Origin: UCB3 sp964415605
GTDB taxonomy: Bacteria > Chloroflexota > Anaerolineae > Epilineales > Epilineaceae
Length of the DNA stretch: 22,835 nt
Direction of reading: 5' to 3'
NCBI GenBank assembly: GCA_964415605.1
Contig: CAYQBA010000067.1
Span: 1 to 22,835 of the forward strand
This document shows, one piece after another, positions 17,901 through 21,735 of the stretch (position 1 is its first letter; the number at the start of each line of letters is the position of its first letter). The notes beneath the pieces are model-generated. The model did not search any database. It worked only from the letters and a program-made list of their open reading frames with translations, and was not told where the DNA came from. A program made the position numbers and the translations under genes.

Positions 17901-18496
17901 GCGACGGGGCGTCGCAGACCGCGACGGTGGCGGGTCCGGGCGACCCCGCGCTGGCGCCGACGCACGCGTACAACCGCGCCGGGGCATACCGCGTGACGCT
18001 GAGCGTGACGCACGACGGGACGGTCCTGGCGGGCAACGCGACGGCCGGGGGCGCCGGCTCGGCCGACCGCGCCGACCAGGCGGGCGGCGTGACGGTGTCG
18101 GACTCGCTGGTCGTGACGGTCATCGGCATCGGCGACCCGACGGCGGCGGAGATCCTGTCGCTGACGGCGACGGCGGCGGGCGATCGGGCGGTCGTGGCGT
18201 GGACCAGCGGGCCGGAGGCTGGCGTGACAGGCTTCCACGTCCACCGCGCGACGGCGCCGGGCGGCCCGTGGGCGCGCGTCAACGGCGCGCTGATCCCGGC
18301 GCGCGGCGGCGGCGCGGCCGGCACGCGCTACGACCTTGCCGACACGCCGGGCCACGGGACGTTCCACTACCGGCTGGAGGTGGTGCACGACCAGGGCGCC
18401 AGCACGTGGCACGGGCCGGTGGCGGTGACGCTGCCGGGCGGCGGGCCGGCGGCGGGACGGGCATTCCTGCCGGCGGTGCAGCAGCAGCGGCGGTAG
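2981..18496 (+). CDS. Giant exported multidomain surface protein (5171 aa)
   Basis: A single uninterrupted frame encodes a protein of about 5171 residues. The ATG at 2981 follows GGGAG (2966-2970, 10-nt spacing). Visible order: signal peptide 1-43 (basic start, hydrophobic core 23-37, AGA cleavage); beta-rich domain 45-275, possibly LppX/LolA-like; membrane segment 358-375, Arg-rich RPRRRRRRG, second segment 385-400; calcium repeats 509-626; unrecognised region 627-1140; hydrophobic cluster 1152-1225; calcium repeats 1417-1570; Ig-like 1731-1945; seven FG-GAP repeats 2013-2400; beta-helix 1 from about 2485, interrupted at 2671-3318 by Rax2/kelch-like propeller repeats; beta-helices 2 (3430-3689) and 3 (3692-3967), each ending in a DIG[FY] motif; Ig-like 3968-4377; CBM9-like 4380-4580; DUF11-like 4607-4707; Ig-like 4737-4937; PKD with WDFGDG at 4971; FN3-like 5051-5157; tail FLPAV 5162-5166. 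No LPXTG motif or catalytic signature is seen. The likely role is a calcium-stabilised surface adhesin or scaffold (inference). It has its own promoter and terminator. Confidence 0.9.
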   Translation: MAHRPAARRRSAATPGATRLRAMLAAAVVLTTVLAHVAPGAGAAPSPEQALRAAWALGQRQPGYRFTSDIDQTVVPVASAAAIGRTDQRVALHAEGTVRAPDQAEVRMAVGDQPIAAAMGIVQDGTRTFMRRGDRLLPIEHPAGAAAPAADHLAFLAGAVHVREIAPAIDDGRTFRRFTFDVDGRRLSEHMAREMQRQLGGTLPAGIRVSPVPLMAQLDGTGTLWVDEAGLPRRQVLDLTLPRASADFGARVHVDTAFRDFGPVPDIGRVVQDDDGTWRLEAPATGAAGAVGTVGKSVAAGAGGASNAAEAGATTPDPRATSATAPRAPASTVAAGVSALAASARAGLDAAGAHLADGVLTLAALVIAAALTLVLRPRRRRRRGTAYAGVVALTIVAMVGGPGMRAADIVDFPSRQHPAGSGAATAAALVADLGGAGLGAAPALAQDAETGGTAASSGTTSPLAGPVPGDDRGSAVGTTAAPAARPNLDALAQAGAGLTACGQGSATADSDGDGLTDFEEGCRGTDPNRDDTDADLIPDGDEVAGFVVGGRTWYGAPNNVDASGDGLVDSAEWPTPVGKGPRMDADGNGSATDEEAWDPDGDGVPNIWDDDNDGDGVPDSADLSPFSRTALIEGYTLNTQGGGTDGHQYIELQVQPENPDRLRYTVSALDWPADEAGQMTDLDNSTGDARLYPMLEVLTNIRPDAELARRYGLGTVESVPGSAEPYRLYAPLMPVADNGRIVAFYARVAYPPDQQAQIRWQAKMVWVLQGMTDRDTGNSIRTDAVALQTYEEPKFRVTGASVSRSQSFESALFATPASPSDDRQLFNLVFGLNAAFTNADNVTLSDVVNRFTQPLTPPEEKWGITAAVVTDRADYLHRDEGIAGTGRRVTQFLGTHFDVADTPSVVTAFEERARSFNVDQTERLDPGTAVNVNLADSPLTRTRGLQLNLYQAAGTEWRVLSAPERAVVLDARYADVSASLAALQPTYPGLTAVDLQSVVRNMYDTWTAGRTAVMSADGIALAASGLSDAQITAYLDRGSSLTLDAYLIDVARLAEPGAGLRMGKSPLEDWQYVRANFAQTNVVGIDYAGMTLYTFGSPRNAENDALAKGRKVITAAKDLYQLYRATQAFNSLSRGQQILYPLTRSALEGRTLGAVGTAIAVALIWVSFGLTTDFSDPVSIKLAVAAAVVATVFTILMFVISLNPVGLVLTSLFYLIDLIVFLATSGEFSLSGVIIQGITAFFYDVNVLTEVTDAGIGDVESGLWLPEIGPRRFNAFLMTSEVYGTIKKKSDGDSGDLRDSEVSGRFDGTSTRSTAIPLNGNTRCQFPDSSTMTCQTPVGAGFLLDQAVRDVDMSVEASIKTRVYYEECGLQGAFCSRKSRTDTMPEDNEPSLISMDVLPFFLEDFWAWDAAPVVDGHAFNPDLDGDGRPDREEIPAAPCTDPVVQRCTRSDNWDTDGDGLPDGHEATNADTLGLNPAAADTDGDGLGDLEELRRHTNPAVADTDGDGLSDGEEAFQPGDEFWQPGTAATDVGGWLFRLPGGPLVPVFSDPLRADADGDGQYDASERESQTSPFAPNTGPVVILTGSPLPTAPARAPGLFVLPDTAITLNLEFLSVGRYPIAHPFELCLPSLLTSVAGGDLAGDSSLKATVAAGCDGDPAATLFTWSFSASEPLALGGAATTTITAIAGAGATATARATIAGRLPFRDDLDRDGNGSPDLAALTPSLPITVDADDPLAAITTPLDGAILGGGTTTLVIGGTASDAGSWVTGVEIGLPGGGTATATDISPWSYAWTLPADGIHTLSASATDAVGHTGTPATATVTVDNTAPTATFATPADGAFISDPSGAGIEVPITGSVADNLVGIQRLQIQIDDRAWVPVALTGGDRPEYPTTATWQYDWRLPGGNAAQGRHTVRVRAFDRAGNQSATMVRSIVVDVLPPADGLTNRRFETDPPSFGAGAPVDLQGLANDAGNAPPAPRPAALAGTLGSLEDATVWLSPDSVGEDDGGVSATWLGDFNGDRLADLAVGLPAAAGGAGRVALIYGRPGGFDLPPTPELIGDSPTTFVGEAGAGVGAHVSAIGDANGDGLDDVLVGDPANGRAHLIFGRRGGTVLDGVLDGTGSAGRVVLNGPGLGAAIAAAGDANGDGLGDLLVGVGGGQPAWVVFLGKVETAWQPAEDVTVQAAAVIDLDPAVAPARGVGDLDGDGAAEIVVSDPTGSSGPAGRYYLYRGDAMFAAAENRALSAATSFASTGGDGRMAALGDVSGDGRADFAYHDGAAPKIVFGAAGGSGACCLSLGGYTPAASGFLAGAGNVDADAGGLGDLLVGAADGSAYLILGQAGLSPASSPPAIAARITDVAGAASLAPLAGADANADGSDDLVLVPGSGGTTVLATSYLLFGRPPHVASDALPRGRAAGQVAPDACDSPCPPGGLGWRAAPGVGVAGAAEMPSVSPLAPKPHAGQFSRLADDVESDAPARLTAIARHVDDDWAGTAAGVDPDGAGPATSFGTDAFATIQAAVNAAGTGDTIHVRPGVYAGFEVTGAAKNDIAIVGSDPDAVFVDGATFGGSTAAAYVHDVAGVTLERLTLRGADRGLWLDNAGVGGYTSPLAGFGNPALRIEVSRVLVQDCAFGIYSDRESAVAVADSTIAARGPGDRHVRVDPTTPDAVLNPAWSTSPPADLPAGKPLAAGGSVQMLLNRPRALLGGGSRDFYAYDELTDAWSTRPSPPLDVVAGSATTVDATGGLLYLMSQQMRFASVPGVSINVADPRGIEVFAVSGSNIYAGGEFTTAGGVTVYSIARYDTTAGTWHALGQGLRATSALSTFCPCPAGVHSVALDSGGNLYVGGFFDQAVNGDGSIVTVAGIAKWNGSTWSALGTGLTNNSGTAASVTAMAASGTDVYVGGNFDKAGGTTVNSIAKWNGSAWSALGGGLTRPDSPSGTRPGFVWAINIQGSNIYIGGNFDSTPTDHITRWDGSAFQAVGPVASPLSYVVGIGFIGSSLIVSDRDVLTGVDPSIRRLSAGAWEDITPIGFGSDPEGSLETHGGKVYLVPENYGYDRVLAFDGASWTQMAGGPLSYVPPPYGGQPWTLAFIGADVYIGGVFTSVFNEDTSSVSANGFARLTPTPRLLAYPTGPTTWDPRTNPPRLPAVGATLAADGADAIYATFGGVNTFARHNIAANTWTTLAVVPTTTTTGAASQWAGGHLYLLPGDTTVDSSAAFYRFTPNGGLGTWTTMASAPFDLGSGADLEWDGSDHIYAVQGGNGRTFARYSIAANAWTVLGTGGAGLSTPAGSNPGSGLALDAPNATLYYARGGGTGIDKIGPIGVKPEKLTLDRVAFVTPETTAAQTWLNADLLAGGVEPADYLIGGAGSQWAAGAGTTWTPSGASAPLPMAFVTTVAARFLDLAGGVVRIAAGSALTAGYHDARPDAHVYTNLAACAPCGLPMADPDHLTWGIDAFDTIQAAIDTGAPRVLVHAGVYAQAFHLVTGVDVIGAGASLTVVEPPPSPPAALARAEGVRGSRMARLTLAGSAGVDGARVEDGARDVALARNIVRDAGTGLRLRGAATDVEVVNNTFVRNGTGLAAEACAPVDVRNTIFAGHTDSGLAYQACAATKLHTYNDYFDNAADLKIDGAAAQAPGIGEIFADPAFVDPSPPANDFRPTDGSPVIDAGNPSDPVPPGAGGRVDIGFVETGGAAFFADDDYCAFCDNDGLFWQVDAFDVVGDALAAAANEITALGCGLASVGGVPCDTQWTVGVGPGVYPERVVVPSHVSLVGTGADEVTIDAGGSSSPVRVQSGISVEVRGLTLTGSSAGGAGVVVDAASNGVHISRNLITGNAGGGVTFAGKSSGSATFNTVVGNTGTGYASVGTGTWFDARDSIVSGNGTGLFTIAGGQIFDDFNLVHGNTTDYADNAGTGLVPGPDSITGQAPGFVGGGSYALTVASPAVDAADPLAGVPPGGGARADIGYREVVGAPLALLLGREGLSAATGNSGIQSVEVGYRRLADPTLPITHTASLPTSWLGTTLATPNETTSYWTRTLTPADGDGLYRVYSRALDRAGNRVDDPTVQYRGAFTLDTTAPVVTWLGPADGTSITSPLELRAQVADYVAGEFNVRDIGFDIEGQPIAATWAPEPWDPASGDPRVFRAWISLAPGPYVITATATDRAGNTAASSPEVSLTVSGASAADTTPPTGSVTAPVDGAVTRADVTFTGTAADAGGSGVAGVEVSLDGGRAWTAATVAGGAWSLDWTAPDGLDHESFPVRVRVIDRAGNASVVGALAVTIDSVAPAGVAPVTFDLPVGSHVDDFTDLGIMWTPPQSGGDVAEVRLAVDQTPDTTPTAVVAGQSATRALDALGDWYVHIATADAVGNTLVRHFGPWHVGTVDQTTFFAAAAVRRLLGMSGTAGLSAVDCADRRQTIAVDGVLELDLDEWRADTELLATDTRSGTSQDLYFTWDGVNSFLGWQGARWVIDGTLFAYFDVGAGGTTAPLAATPGGTALTLPALPFAADYAVAVDGPAEGGLWRWSGSAWTPESLPASEFAFVHGEMAGTEIRLPWGAPEVADAVRLFAFAVSDTGTPTSVFPTANASLGPWSVSYAWADRCNTDPTSGIPRARLANLALNSPQSALAPWGHDQDLDYVVTIDNPEADPLVGARVELSTTPGLGYRVLAGSGATCGTCPVGGATWTLDIPPVPAQASAVFTVTGRLAPVLTGIDAVTTTARLDLPITPNGASILERTFSHRVDSRPPTAGVMLPAGTIGLAGLELIGDANDGDGIGVDFVEVRVDGGMWAPAAGKALWTIPVVPPMGATSVHVEVRATDYYGQTSTIADETLAVDGTPPAMPTFAVPPVIIGDFVDLGGTASDPSPPGGAIARVEVQIDDPSGPWLPAVLNTTTGVVTWLFTWDVPAGFGEPHQLRARVVDAAGNVGPETPWQPTTTFPRSPVEAGPDQRTLAGLPVQFGGTFTPWGGQSPYVIRWDFGDGASQTATVAGPGDPALAPTHAYNRAGAYRVTLSVTHDGTVLAGNATAGGAGSADRADQAGGVTVSDSLVVTVIGIGDPTAAEILSLTATAAGDRAVVAWTSGPEAGVTGFHVHRATAPGGPWARVNGALIPARGGGAAGTRYDLADTPGHGTFHYRLEVVHDQGASTWHGPVAVTLPGGGPAAGRAFLPAVQQQRR
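4043..4205 (+). other. Coding for a two-helix membrane hairpin within the giant protein
   Basis: Residues 358-375 (GVLTLAALVIAAALTLVL) and 385-400 (TAYAGVVALTIVAMVG) are hydrophobic and separated by RPRRRRRRG. With a cleaved signal peptide, the positive-inside rule puts the Arg cluster in the cytoplasm, leaving both the N-terminal domain and the rest of the protein outside. Membrane insertion is predicted from composition only. Confidence 0.6.
4502..4858 (+). other. First thrombospondin type-3/calcium-repeat block
   Basis: Asp-rich repeats follow the DxDxDGxxD pattern: DSDGDGLTD, DTDADLIPD, NVDASGDGLVD, DADGNGSATD, DPDGDGVPN and DNDGDGVPD (residues about 509-626). Such repeats bind calcium and form stiff extracellular rods. 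The block separates the membrane hairpin from an unrecognised 500-residue region. Confidence 0.8.
6434..6655 (+). other. Coding for internal hydrophobic cluster (about three membrane segments)
   Basis: Residues 1152-1170 (LGAVGTAIAVALIWVSFGL), 1182-1202 and 1205-1225 are strongly hydrophobic and closely spaced, the last two separated only by an Asn-Pro turn. A weaker fourth segment (FSLSGVIIQGITAFF) follows at about 1229-1243. The cluster lies far inside an otherwise exported protein, between two calcium-repeat blocks, and matches no domain I recognise. Confidence 0.6.
7229..7690 (+). repeat. Second calcium-repeat block with near-identical DNA repeats
   Basis: This encodes DLDGDGRPD, DTDGDGLPD, DTDGDGLGD, DTDGDGLSD and DADGDGQYD (residues about 1417-1570). 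A 20-nt stretch encoding DTDGDGL recurs without change at 7340-7359, 7418-7437 and 7484-7503, so spacing is 78 then 66 nt. This suggests recent duplication or conversion among calcium repeats. It is coding sequence, not a CRISPR array. Confidence 0.8.
9017..10180 (+). other. Seven FG-GAP/integrin-alpha-like repeats
   Basis: Seven calcium-loop cores occur in order: DFNGDRLAD, DANGDGLDD, DANGDGLGD, DLDGDGAAE, DVSGDGRAD, the degenerate NVDADAGGLGD, and DANADGSDD, usually followed by a hydrophobic strand such as LLVG. Seven repeats fit one complete seven-bladed propeller (residues about 2013-2400). A 20-nt identical DNA core at 9221-9240 and 9401-9420 is spaced exactly 180 nt, one 60-residue blade. 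Propellers of this class typically mediate adhesion or ligand binding. Confidence 0.8.
10262..10372 (+). other. Segment of aberrant codon use inside the giant gene
   Basis: The segment starts with a 12-bp C6G6 palindrome (10262-10273), followed by GGCGC-GCA-GCGCC and a G-rich GGGGGTGGGGGTGG run. Glycine here is mostly GGG instead of the GGC dominant elsewhere, and GCA, GGA, TCA, AAA and AGT codons cluster. It encodes a low-complexity linker (residues about 2428-2464) between the FG-GAP propeller and the first beta-helix. It may be a captured intergenic repeat that kept the frame open. Confidence 0.45.
10435..14880 (+). other. Three right-handed beta-helix modules, the first interrupted
   Basis: Three similar heads mark the modules: FGTDAFATIQAAV (near 10500), WGIDAFDTIQAAI (near 13330) and WQVDAFDVVGDAL (near 14113). 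Each is followed by a PGVY/AGVY-type strand and rungs rich in N/D/G. Modules 2 and 3 close with SPVIDAG...DIGFVE and SPAVDAA...DIGYRE, the tail typical of choice-of-anchor Q/polymorphic beta-helix proteins. Module 1 lacks this tail and runs into the propeller-like repeats. Pectate-lyase-like folds often bind polysaccharide, but no catalytic residues are recognisable here. Confidence 0.75.
10991..12935 (+). other. Rax2/kelch-like propeller repeats
   Basis: At least five units follow the pattern hhYxGGxF...IAkWNGSxWSALGxGL (starting near 11330, 11510, 11680, 11850 and 12270), similar to Rax2/delta-60-type repeats. They are flanked by kelch-like units with FYAYDELTDAWST, FARHNIAANTWTTL and FARYSIAANAWTVL. 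A 21-nt DNA stretch is identical at 11567-11587 and 11723-11743. Beta-helix-like sequence (KLTLDRVAFV) resumes after about 12950, so the block seems to sit inside beta-helix 1. Confidence 0.65.
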
Positions 18497-18510
18497 GCGA
18501 ACGGCGGCGC

Positions 18511-18554
18511 GGGCGGTCCGCGGTCGGCTGAGAAGCCGGGACCGCGGGCCGCCC
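18511..18554 (+). terminator. Terminator hairpin of the giant gene
   Basis: Starting 14 nt after the stop codon, 18511-18525 pairs with 18540-18554 (15 bp, one G-T wobble). It is topped by GGCT-GAGA-AGCC, a 4-bp stem with a GNRA-type tetraloop, and a 2-nt bulge. No T-tract follows, which is common for hairpin terminators in very GC-rich genomes. It separates the giant gene from the downstream promoter. Confidence 0.7.
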
Positions 18555-18579
18555 GGCGTCCCGTGTCCGCCCCCGCCGG

Positions 18580-18608
18580 TTGTCACCCCCGCCCGCCCCG
18601 CATACAAT
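18580..18608 (+). promoter_or_regulatory. Sigma-70-type promoter of the cysteine desulfurase gene
   Basis: TTGTCA (18580-18585, 5 of 6 to TTGACA) is separated by exactly 17 bp from TACAAT (18603-18608, 5 of 6 to TATAAT). This is the best two-part promoter in the window. It predicts a start near 18615 and a leader of about 110 nt. Confidence 0.75.
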
Positions 18609-18615
18609 CCGCCGC

Positions 18616-18639
18616 GCGCCGGCTCGCCGTGGCCGGCGC
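18616..18639 (+). other. Leader hairpin at the predicted 5' end of the cysteine desulfurase mRNA
   Basis: GCGCCGGC (18616-18623) is perfectly complementary to GCCGGCGC (18632-18639) across an 8-nt loop. It lies at the very start of the predicted transcript, so it may protect the 5' end or take part in regulation. A further weaker GC-rich fold lies around 18668-18698. No known riboswitch consensus is recognised. Confidence 0.45.
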
Positions 18640-18727
18640 CTCAAAGCGGGCCGCCGCCGACCGATCTGGGTTGCCGGCGGCGGGCCGCGGGAACCCGCGT
18701 GACGCCTGACGCTCCGGAGCGCCGCCG

Positions 18728-19909
18728 ATGCCCGACCACGACGATCGCTTGATCTACCTCGACTGTTCCGCCACGACCCCGGTGCGGCCGGAGGTTCTGG
18801 ACGCCATGCTGCCGTACTTCGGCGACCAGTTCGGCAACGCCGGCGGCGCCTACAGCCTCGGCCGCAAGGCCCGCGGCGCGCTCGAAAGCGCGCGCATGGA
18901 CGTCGCCCGCGTCCTCGGCTGCCGGCCGTCCGAGGTGGTGTTCACCTCCGGCGGCAGCGAGAGCGACAACCTCGCGCTGCGCGGCGTGGCGCTGGCGCTG
19001 CGCGACGCGGGACGGGGCAGCCACCTCGTCACCACCGCCATCGAGCACGAGGCGGTGCTGGCCACCGTCCACCAGCTCGAGGCTTGTTTCGGGTTCGAGG
19101 CAACGGTCGTGGGGGTCGATGCCGACGGGCGGGTCGACCCCGAGGCCGTCTTGGACGCCGTCCGGCCGGACACGGCGATCGTCAGCGTCATGCTTGCGAA
19201 CAACGAGGTCGGGACGCTGCAGCCCGTGGCGGAGATCGGGGCCGTGCTGCGCGAGCGCGGCGTTCCGTTCCACACCGACGCCGTTCAGGCCGCGGCCTAC
19301 GCCGATCTCGACGTCGACGCGCTGCGCGTCGACCTCCTCAGCCTGTCGGCCCACAAGTTCTACGGGCCCAAAGGCGTGGGCGTGCTCTACGTGCGCGACG
19401 GGACGCCCATCGCGACGTGCCAGACCGGCGGCGGCCAGGAGGGCGGCCGGCGCAGCGGGACGCAAAACGTGCCCGGCGCGGTCGGCCTGGCGCGGGCGCT
19501 CGTGCTGGCGGCGGAGGAGCGCCCGGCTGCATGCGCCCACGTCGGCGCGCTGCGGGACCGGCTCGTCGCGGCCGTCACCGGCGCCACCCACGGCGTCCGG
19601 CTGACCGGCCACCCCACCGACCGGCTGCCGAGCCACGCGTCGTTCTGCATCGAGGGCGCCCCGGCCGACGCGATGCTGCTCGGGCTGGACCTCCACGGCA
19701 TCTGCGCGTCGAGCGGCTCGGCGTGCTCGAGCGGCAACCTGCACCCCTCGCACGTCCTCACGGCCATGGGTGTGCCGGCGGCGCTGGCCACCGGCGCGCT
19801 GCGGTTCAGCCTGGGGCGGATGACGCGCGAGGCGGACGTCGACACGGTGGCGGCGGTGCTGCCGCCGCTGGTGGAGCGGCTGCGCGGGGTGGCGGCGAGC
19901 GAAGGGTGA
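18728..19909 (+). CDS. nifS: Cysteine desulfurase, group I (NifS/IscS-like)
   Basis: This 393-residue PLP enzyme converts cysteine to alanine and passes the persulfide sulfur to Fe-S cluster assembly or tRNA thiolation. The family signature is complete: LDCSATTPV start, TSGGSESDN (phosphate loop), IEHEAV with His107 stacking on PLP, LANNEVGTLQP, HTDAVQAA with Asp184 and Gln187, SAHKFYGPKG with the Schiff-base Lys210, RSGTQN, and the active-site Cys333 in SSGSACSSG, which is the group I form. The length is typical. The ATG has GGAG (18716-18719) 8 nt upstream. No iscU, iscR or mnmA neighbour is present in the window, so the acceptor pathway is open and the NifS/IscS choice is not resolved. Its own promoter and the hairpins downstream suggest a single-gene unit. 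Confidence 0.95.
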   Translation: MPDHDDRLIYLDCSATTPVRPEVLDAMLPYFGDQFGNAGGAYSLGRKARGALESARMDVARVLGCRPSEVVFTSGGSESDNLALRGVALALRDAGRGSHLVTTAIEHEAVLATVHQLEACFGFEATVVGVDADGRVDPEAVLDAVRPDTAIVSVMLANNEVGTLQPVAEIGAVLRERGVPFHTDAVQAAAYADLDVDALRVDLLSLSAHKFYGPKGVGVLYVRDGTPIATCQTGGGQEGGRRSGTQNVPGAVGLARALVLAAEERPAACAHVGALRDRLVAAVTGATHGVRLTGHPTDRLPSHASFCIEGAPADAMLLGLDLHGICASSGSACSSGNLHPSHVLTAMGVPAALATGALRFSLGRMTREADVDTVAAVLPPLVERLRGVAASEG

Positions 19910-19971
19910 TGGGTCCACCGCGGTCGCCGACGATCGCGAGGGTGGCCGTGGCAGGTCCAACTCGGCGACGA

Positions 19972-19996
19972 CCCGCCGCACGGGCCGGGCGGCGGG
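19972..19996 (+). terminator. Hairpin downstream of the cysteine desulfurase gene
   Basis: CCCGCCGC (19972-19979) pairs perfectly with GCGGCGGG (19989-19996) over a 9-nt loop, about 60 nt past the stop codon. There is no T-tract. It is a plausible terminator for the plus-strand gene. Confidence 0.45.
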
Positions 19997-20098
19997 GGCA
20001 AGCCTGCGAACGCTTGATTGGAGCCCCGTCTTCGCGAATGCTGCTCTGGCCCAGGATCCGGTCCCGAGGGGGGAACCCGTCAGCAGGGTGATCATGCT

Positions 20099-20118
20099 GG
20101 CAGCCAAGAGGGGCTGCC
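20099..20118. terminator. Hairpin between convergent genes
   Basis: GGCAGCC (20099-20105) and GGCTGCC (20112-20118) form a perfect 7-bp stem with a 6-nt loop. It lies about 46 nt beyond the stop codon of the minus-strand propeller gene. It may end that gene or act in both directions. The rest of 19910-20164 shows no gene. Confidence 0.4.
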
Positions 20119-20164
20119 GCCGATCTCGGGCGCATCCGCACCCAATCTCGCCCCAACCTCCCCG

Positions 20165-21697
20165 CTACTCGCACCCCGCCACGGCCTCCGGCGCCAGCCC
20201 AGTCTTGTAGCGCGACAGATACCACCACGCCTCCTGCCACGGCGTCTCCGGCGGCGCGGTCACCTGCGACACCGTCGCATCGGGCGGCGGCGGCTTGTCA
20301 CCGAATGTTCTGGACGTCGCGTGAAACGTCCAGACGGCAGGCACATCCGCGCCGGGTTCGACGACCGGCACCGAGTAGAAGAAACCGGCGGCGGCGAGGT
20401 CGGCCTCGGGGTCGTCCGACTCCGCGCCGCAGTACTGCCCTGCGGCGCCCCCGTCCACCAGCCGCGCCCCGGCCGCCTCTACCGTGGCATGCGCCAGTCG
20501 CGTTTCGGAAACCTTCGGACCCTCCGAGCACCGCGTTCGGATGCGGTACATGCGGCCGCAGCGCACGTCGAGGCGGTGTTTCGCCACCGCCGTCGGCTCG
20601 CTCGGCGGCGGCGTGGCGATGGCGGCAGGGGCGCGGGCGGGTACCGTCTGCCAGGGCCAGCGCGGCGCCCGGCAGCCTTGGACCACGGCGACGTTGCTGA
20701 CGTCGACGGTCGAAAAAACACGCGCGGTCACCGGATCGACGGCCATGACCCCCGGCGAAAATCCGATCTGCACGTGTCCCAGAAAACGGTTGCTTTCGAG
20801 GTCGACGATCGACAGCAGGTCGGTGCCGTTGTGATTGACATAGGCGCGCCGGGCGGCGGAGTCCACGGCAATGTAGCTGGGGTTCTCCTGCAGTTCGATG
20901 TCGTCGATGACCTGAAAGGATCTCGGTTGGCCGGGTGCGGTGTCGATGACCGACACGAAGCGCGACCGGCCGTTCGTGACGTAGGCACGGCGGGCCGGAG
21001 AATCCAGCGCGATGGTGGTCGGGCTGTCCCCTACGGCGATCTCGGCGATCTTGCGGCGGTCCGGATCGAACACCGTGACACGGGACGGCTCGGAGTTCAG
21101 CACGTAGAGCAGGCCCGTCGGTGGGTCGACCGCGAGGACGATGTTGGTGAAAGAGCAACAGCCCTGGTCGATGGCGCCCAGGAACTTCTCGGTCGTGGTG
21201 TCGAAGACCGCGATGTCGTGGTTGTCGACGCGAGCGACGTACAACCGGTGGCGCTCGGCGTCCACCCCGATCGAGGTCATCGCGTTGACAAGGTCGGGGA
21301 CCTCGATGTCGTGGTGGATGTGCGTCGCGCCCTCGATGACGCGGATGCGATGCGCGAATCCCTGGACGACGTACACTCTGTTCGCGCGCTCGTCCACCGC
21401 GATGCCGCTGACGTAGCCTTCGGTTGGCACACGGGCCAGCGGACCGCGATCGAGGTGTGCGGCGTCGAACACCGCGATCGCCATTGCGTTGGCCTCGTCC
21501 GCGTAGAGCAGGCCCGTGATGGCATTGACCGCCAACAGGCCGCTGGTGGTATAGCGGAACTTTATGGTGTCCACCAGCCGCGGATTGCAGGTGCAGTCAC
21601 GGATCCGGCAGACAGCGGCCACCAGGATGAATGCCAGGACGGCCATCAGGATCGACACGATCAGCTTGCCGCTCGCCGGAACTGCGCGTTGAATCAT
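20165..21697 (-). CDS. Membrane-anchored YVTN/YncE-like beta-propeller protein
   Basis: This 510-residue protein has an N-terminal hydrophobic segment (about 11-29, KLIVSILMAVLAFILVAAV), acting as a signal anchor or signal peptide, followed by a Cys cluster (Cys30, 35, 37). Residues about 43-340 hold seven repeats of the type IAVD...RRAYV...VIDT (for example VSGIAVDERANRVYVV, TTIALDSPARRAYVT, PSYIAVDSAARRAYVN), which fits one seven-bladed YVTN-family propeller on the outer face. A Pro/Ala linker (343-370) leads to an unrecognised C-terminal domain of about 140 residues with Cys380, 390, 423 and 509. The function is unknown; related propellers bind proteins or ligands. The ATG at 21697 lies 10 nt after a TAGAAT element. 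The gene is divergent from the sigma-factor gene. Confidence 0.8.
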   Translation of the reverse strand: MIQRAVPASGKLIVSILMAVLAFILVAAVCRIRDCTCNPRLVDTIKFRYTTSGLLAVNAITGLLYADEANAMAIAVFDAAHLDRGPLARVPTEGYVSGIAVDERANRVYVVQGFAHRIRVIEGATHIHHDIEVPDLVNAMTSIGVDAERHRLYVARVDNHDIAVFDTTTEKFLGAIDQGCCSFTNIVLAVDPPTGLLYVLNSEPSRVTVFDPDRRKIAEIAVGDSPTTIALDSPARRAYVTNGRSRFVSVIDTAPGQPRSFQVIDDIELQENPSYIAVDSAARRAYVNHNGTDLLSIVDLESNRFLGHVQIGFSPGVMAVDPVTARVFSTVDVSNVAVVQGCRAPRWPWQTVPARAPAAIATPPPSEPTAVAKHRLDVRCGRMYRIRTRCSEGPKVSETRLAHATVEAAGARLVDGGAAGQYCGAESDDPEADLAAAGFFYSVPVVEPGADVPAVWTFHATSRTFGDKPPPPDATVSQVTAPPETPWQEAWWYLSRYKTGLAPEAVAGCE

Positions 21698-21707
21698 GAT
21701 TCGGCGG

Positions 21708-21735
21708 ATTCTATCGTGTTGTCGAGCCCGGGCAA
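21708..21735 (-). promoter_or_regulatory. Promoter of the propeller-protein gene
   Basis: On the minus strand TTGCCC (21735-21730, 4 of 6) is followed after 16 bp by TAGAAT (21713-21708, 5 of 6), which ends 10 nt before the ATG. This predicts a very short leader, as for the dihydrouridine synthase gene. Confidence 0.45.

Noticed and set aside
18448..18496. C-terminal sortase (LPXTG) signal
   Set aside because: There is LPAV but no Thr-Gly, no following membrane helix and only five residues after it.
15068..18607. Minus-strand open frame of 1179 codons, and the overlapping plus-strand frame of 1167 codons at 15028-18531
   Set aside because: Both are Arg/Gly/Ala-rich with no recognisable folds, while the giant-gene frame over the same DNA encodes clear Ig-like, PKD and FN3-like modules.
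21607..21697. Lipoprotein signal on the propeller protein
   Set aside because: The Cys at residue 30 follows AAV, not the small residue normally required before the lipidated Cys, so signal anchor or ordinary signal peptide is preferred.
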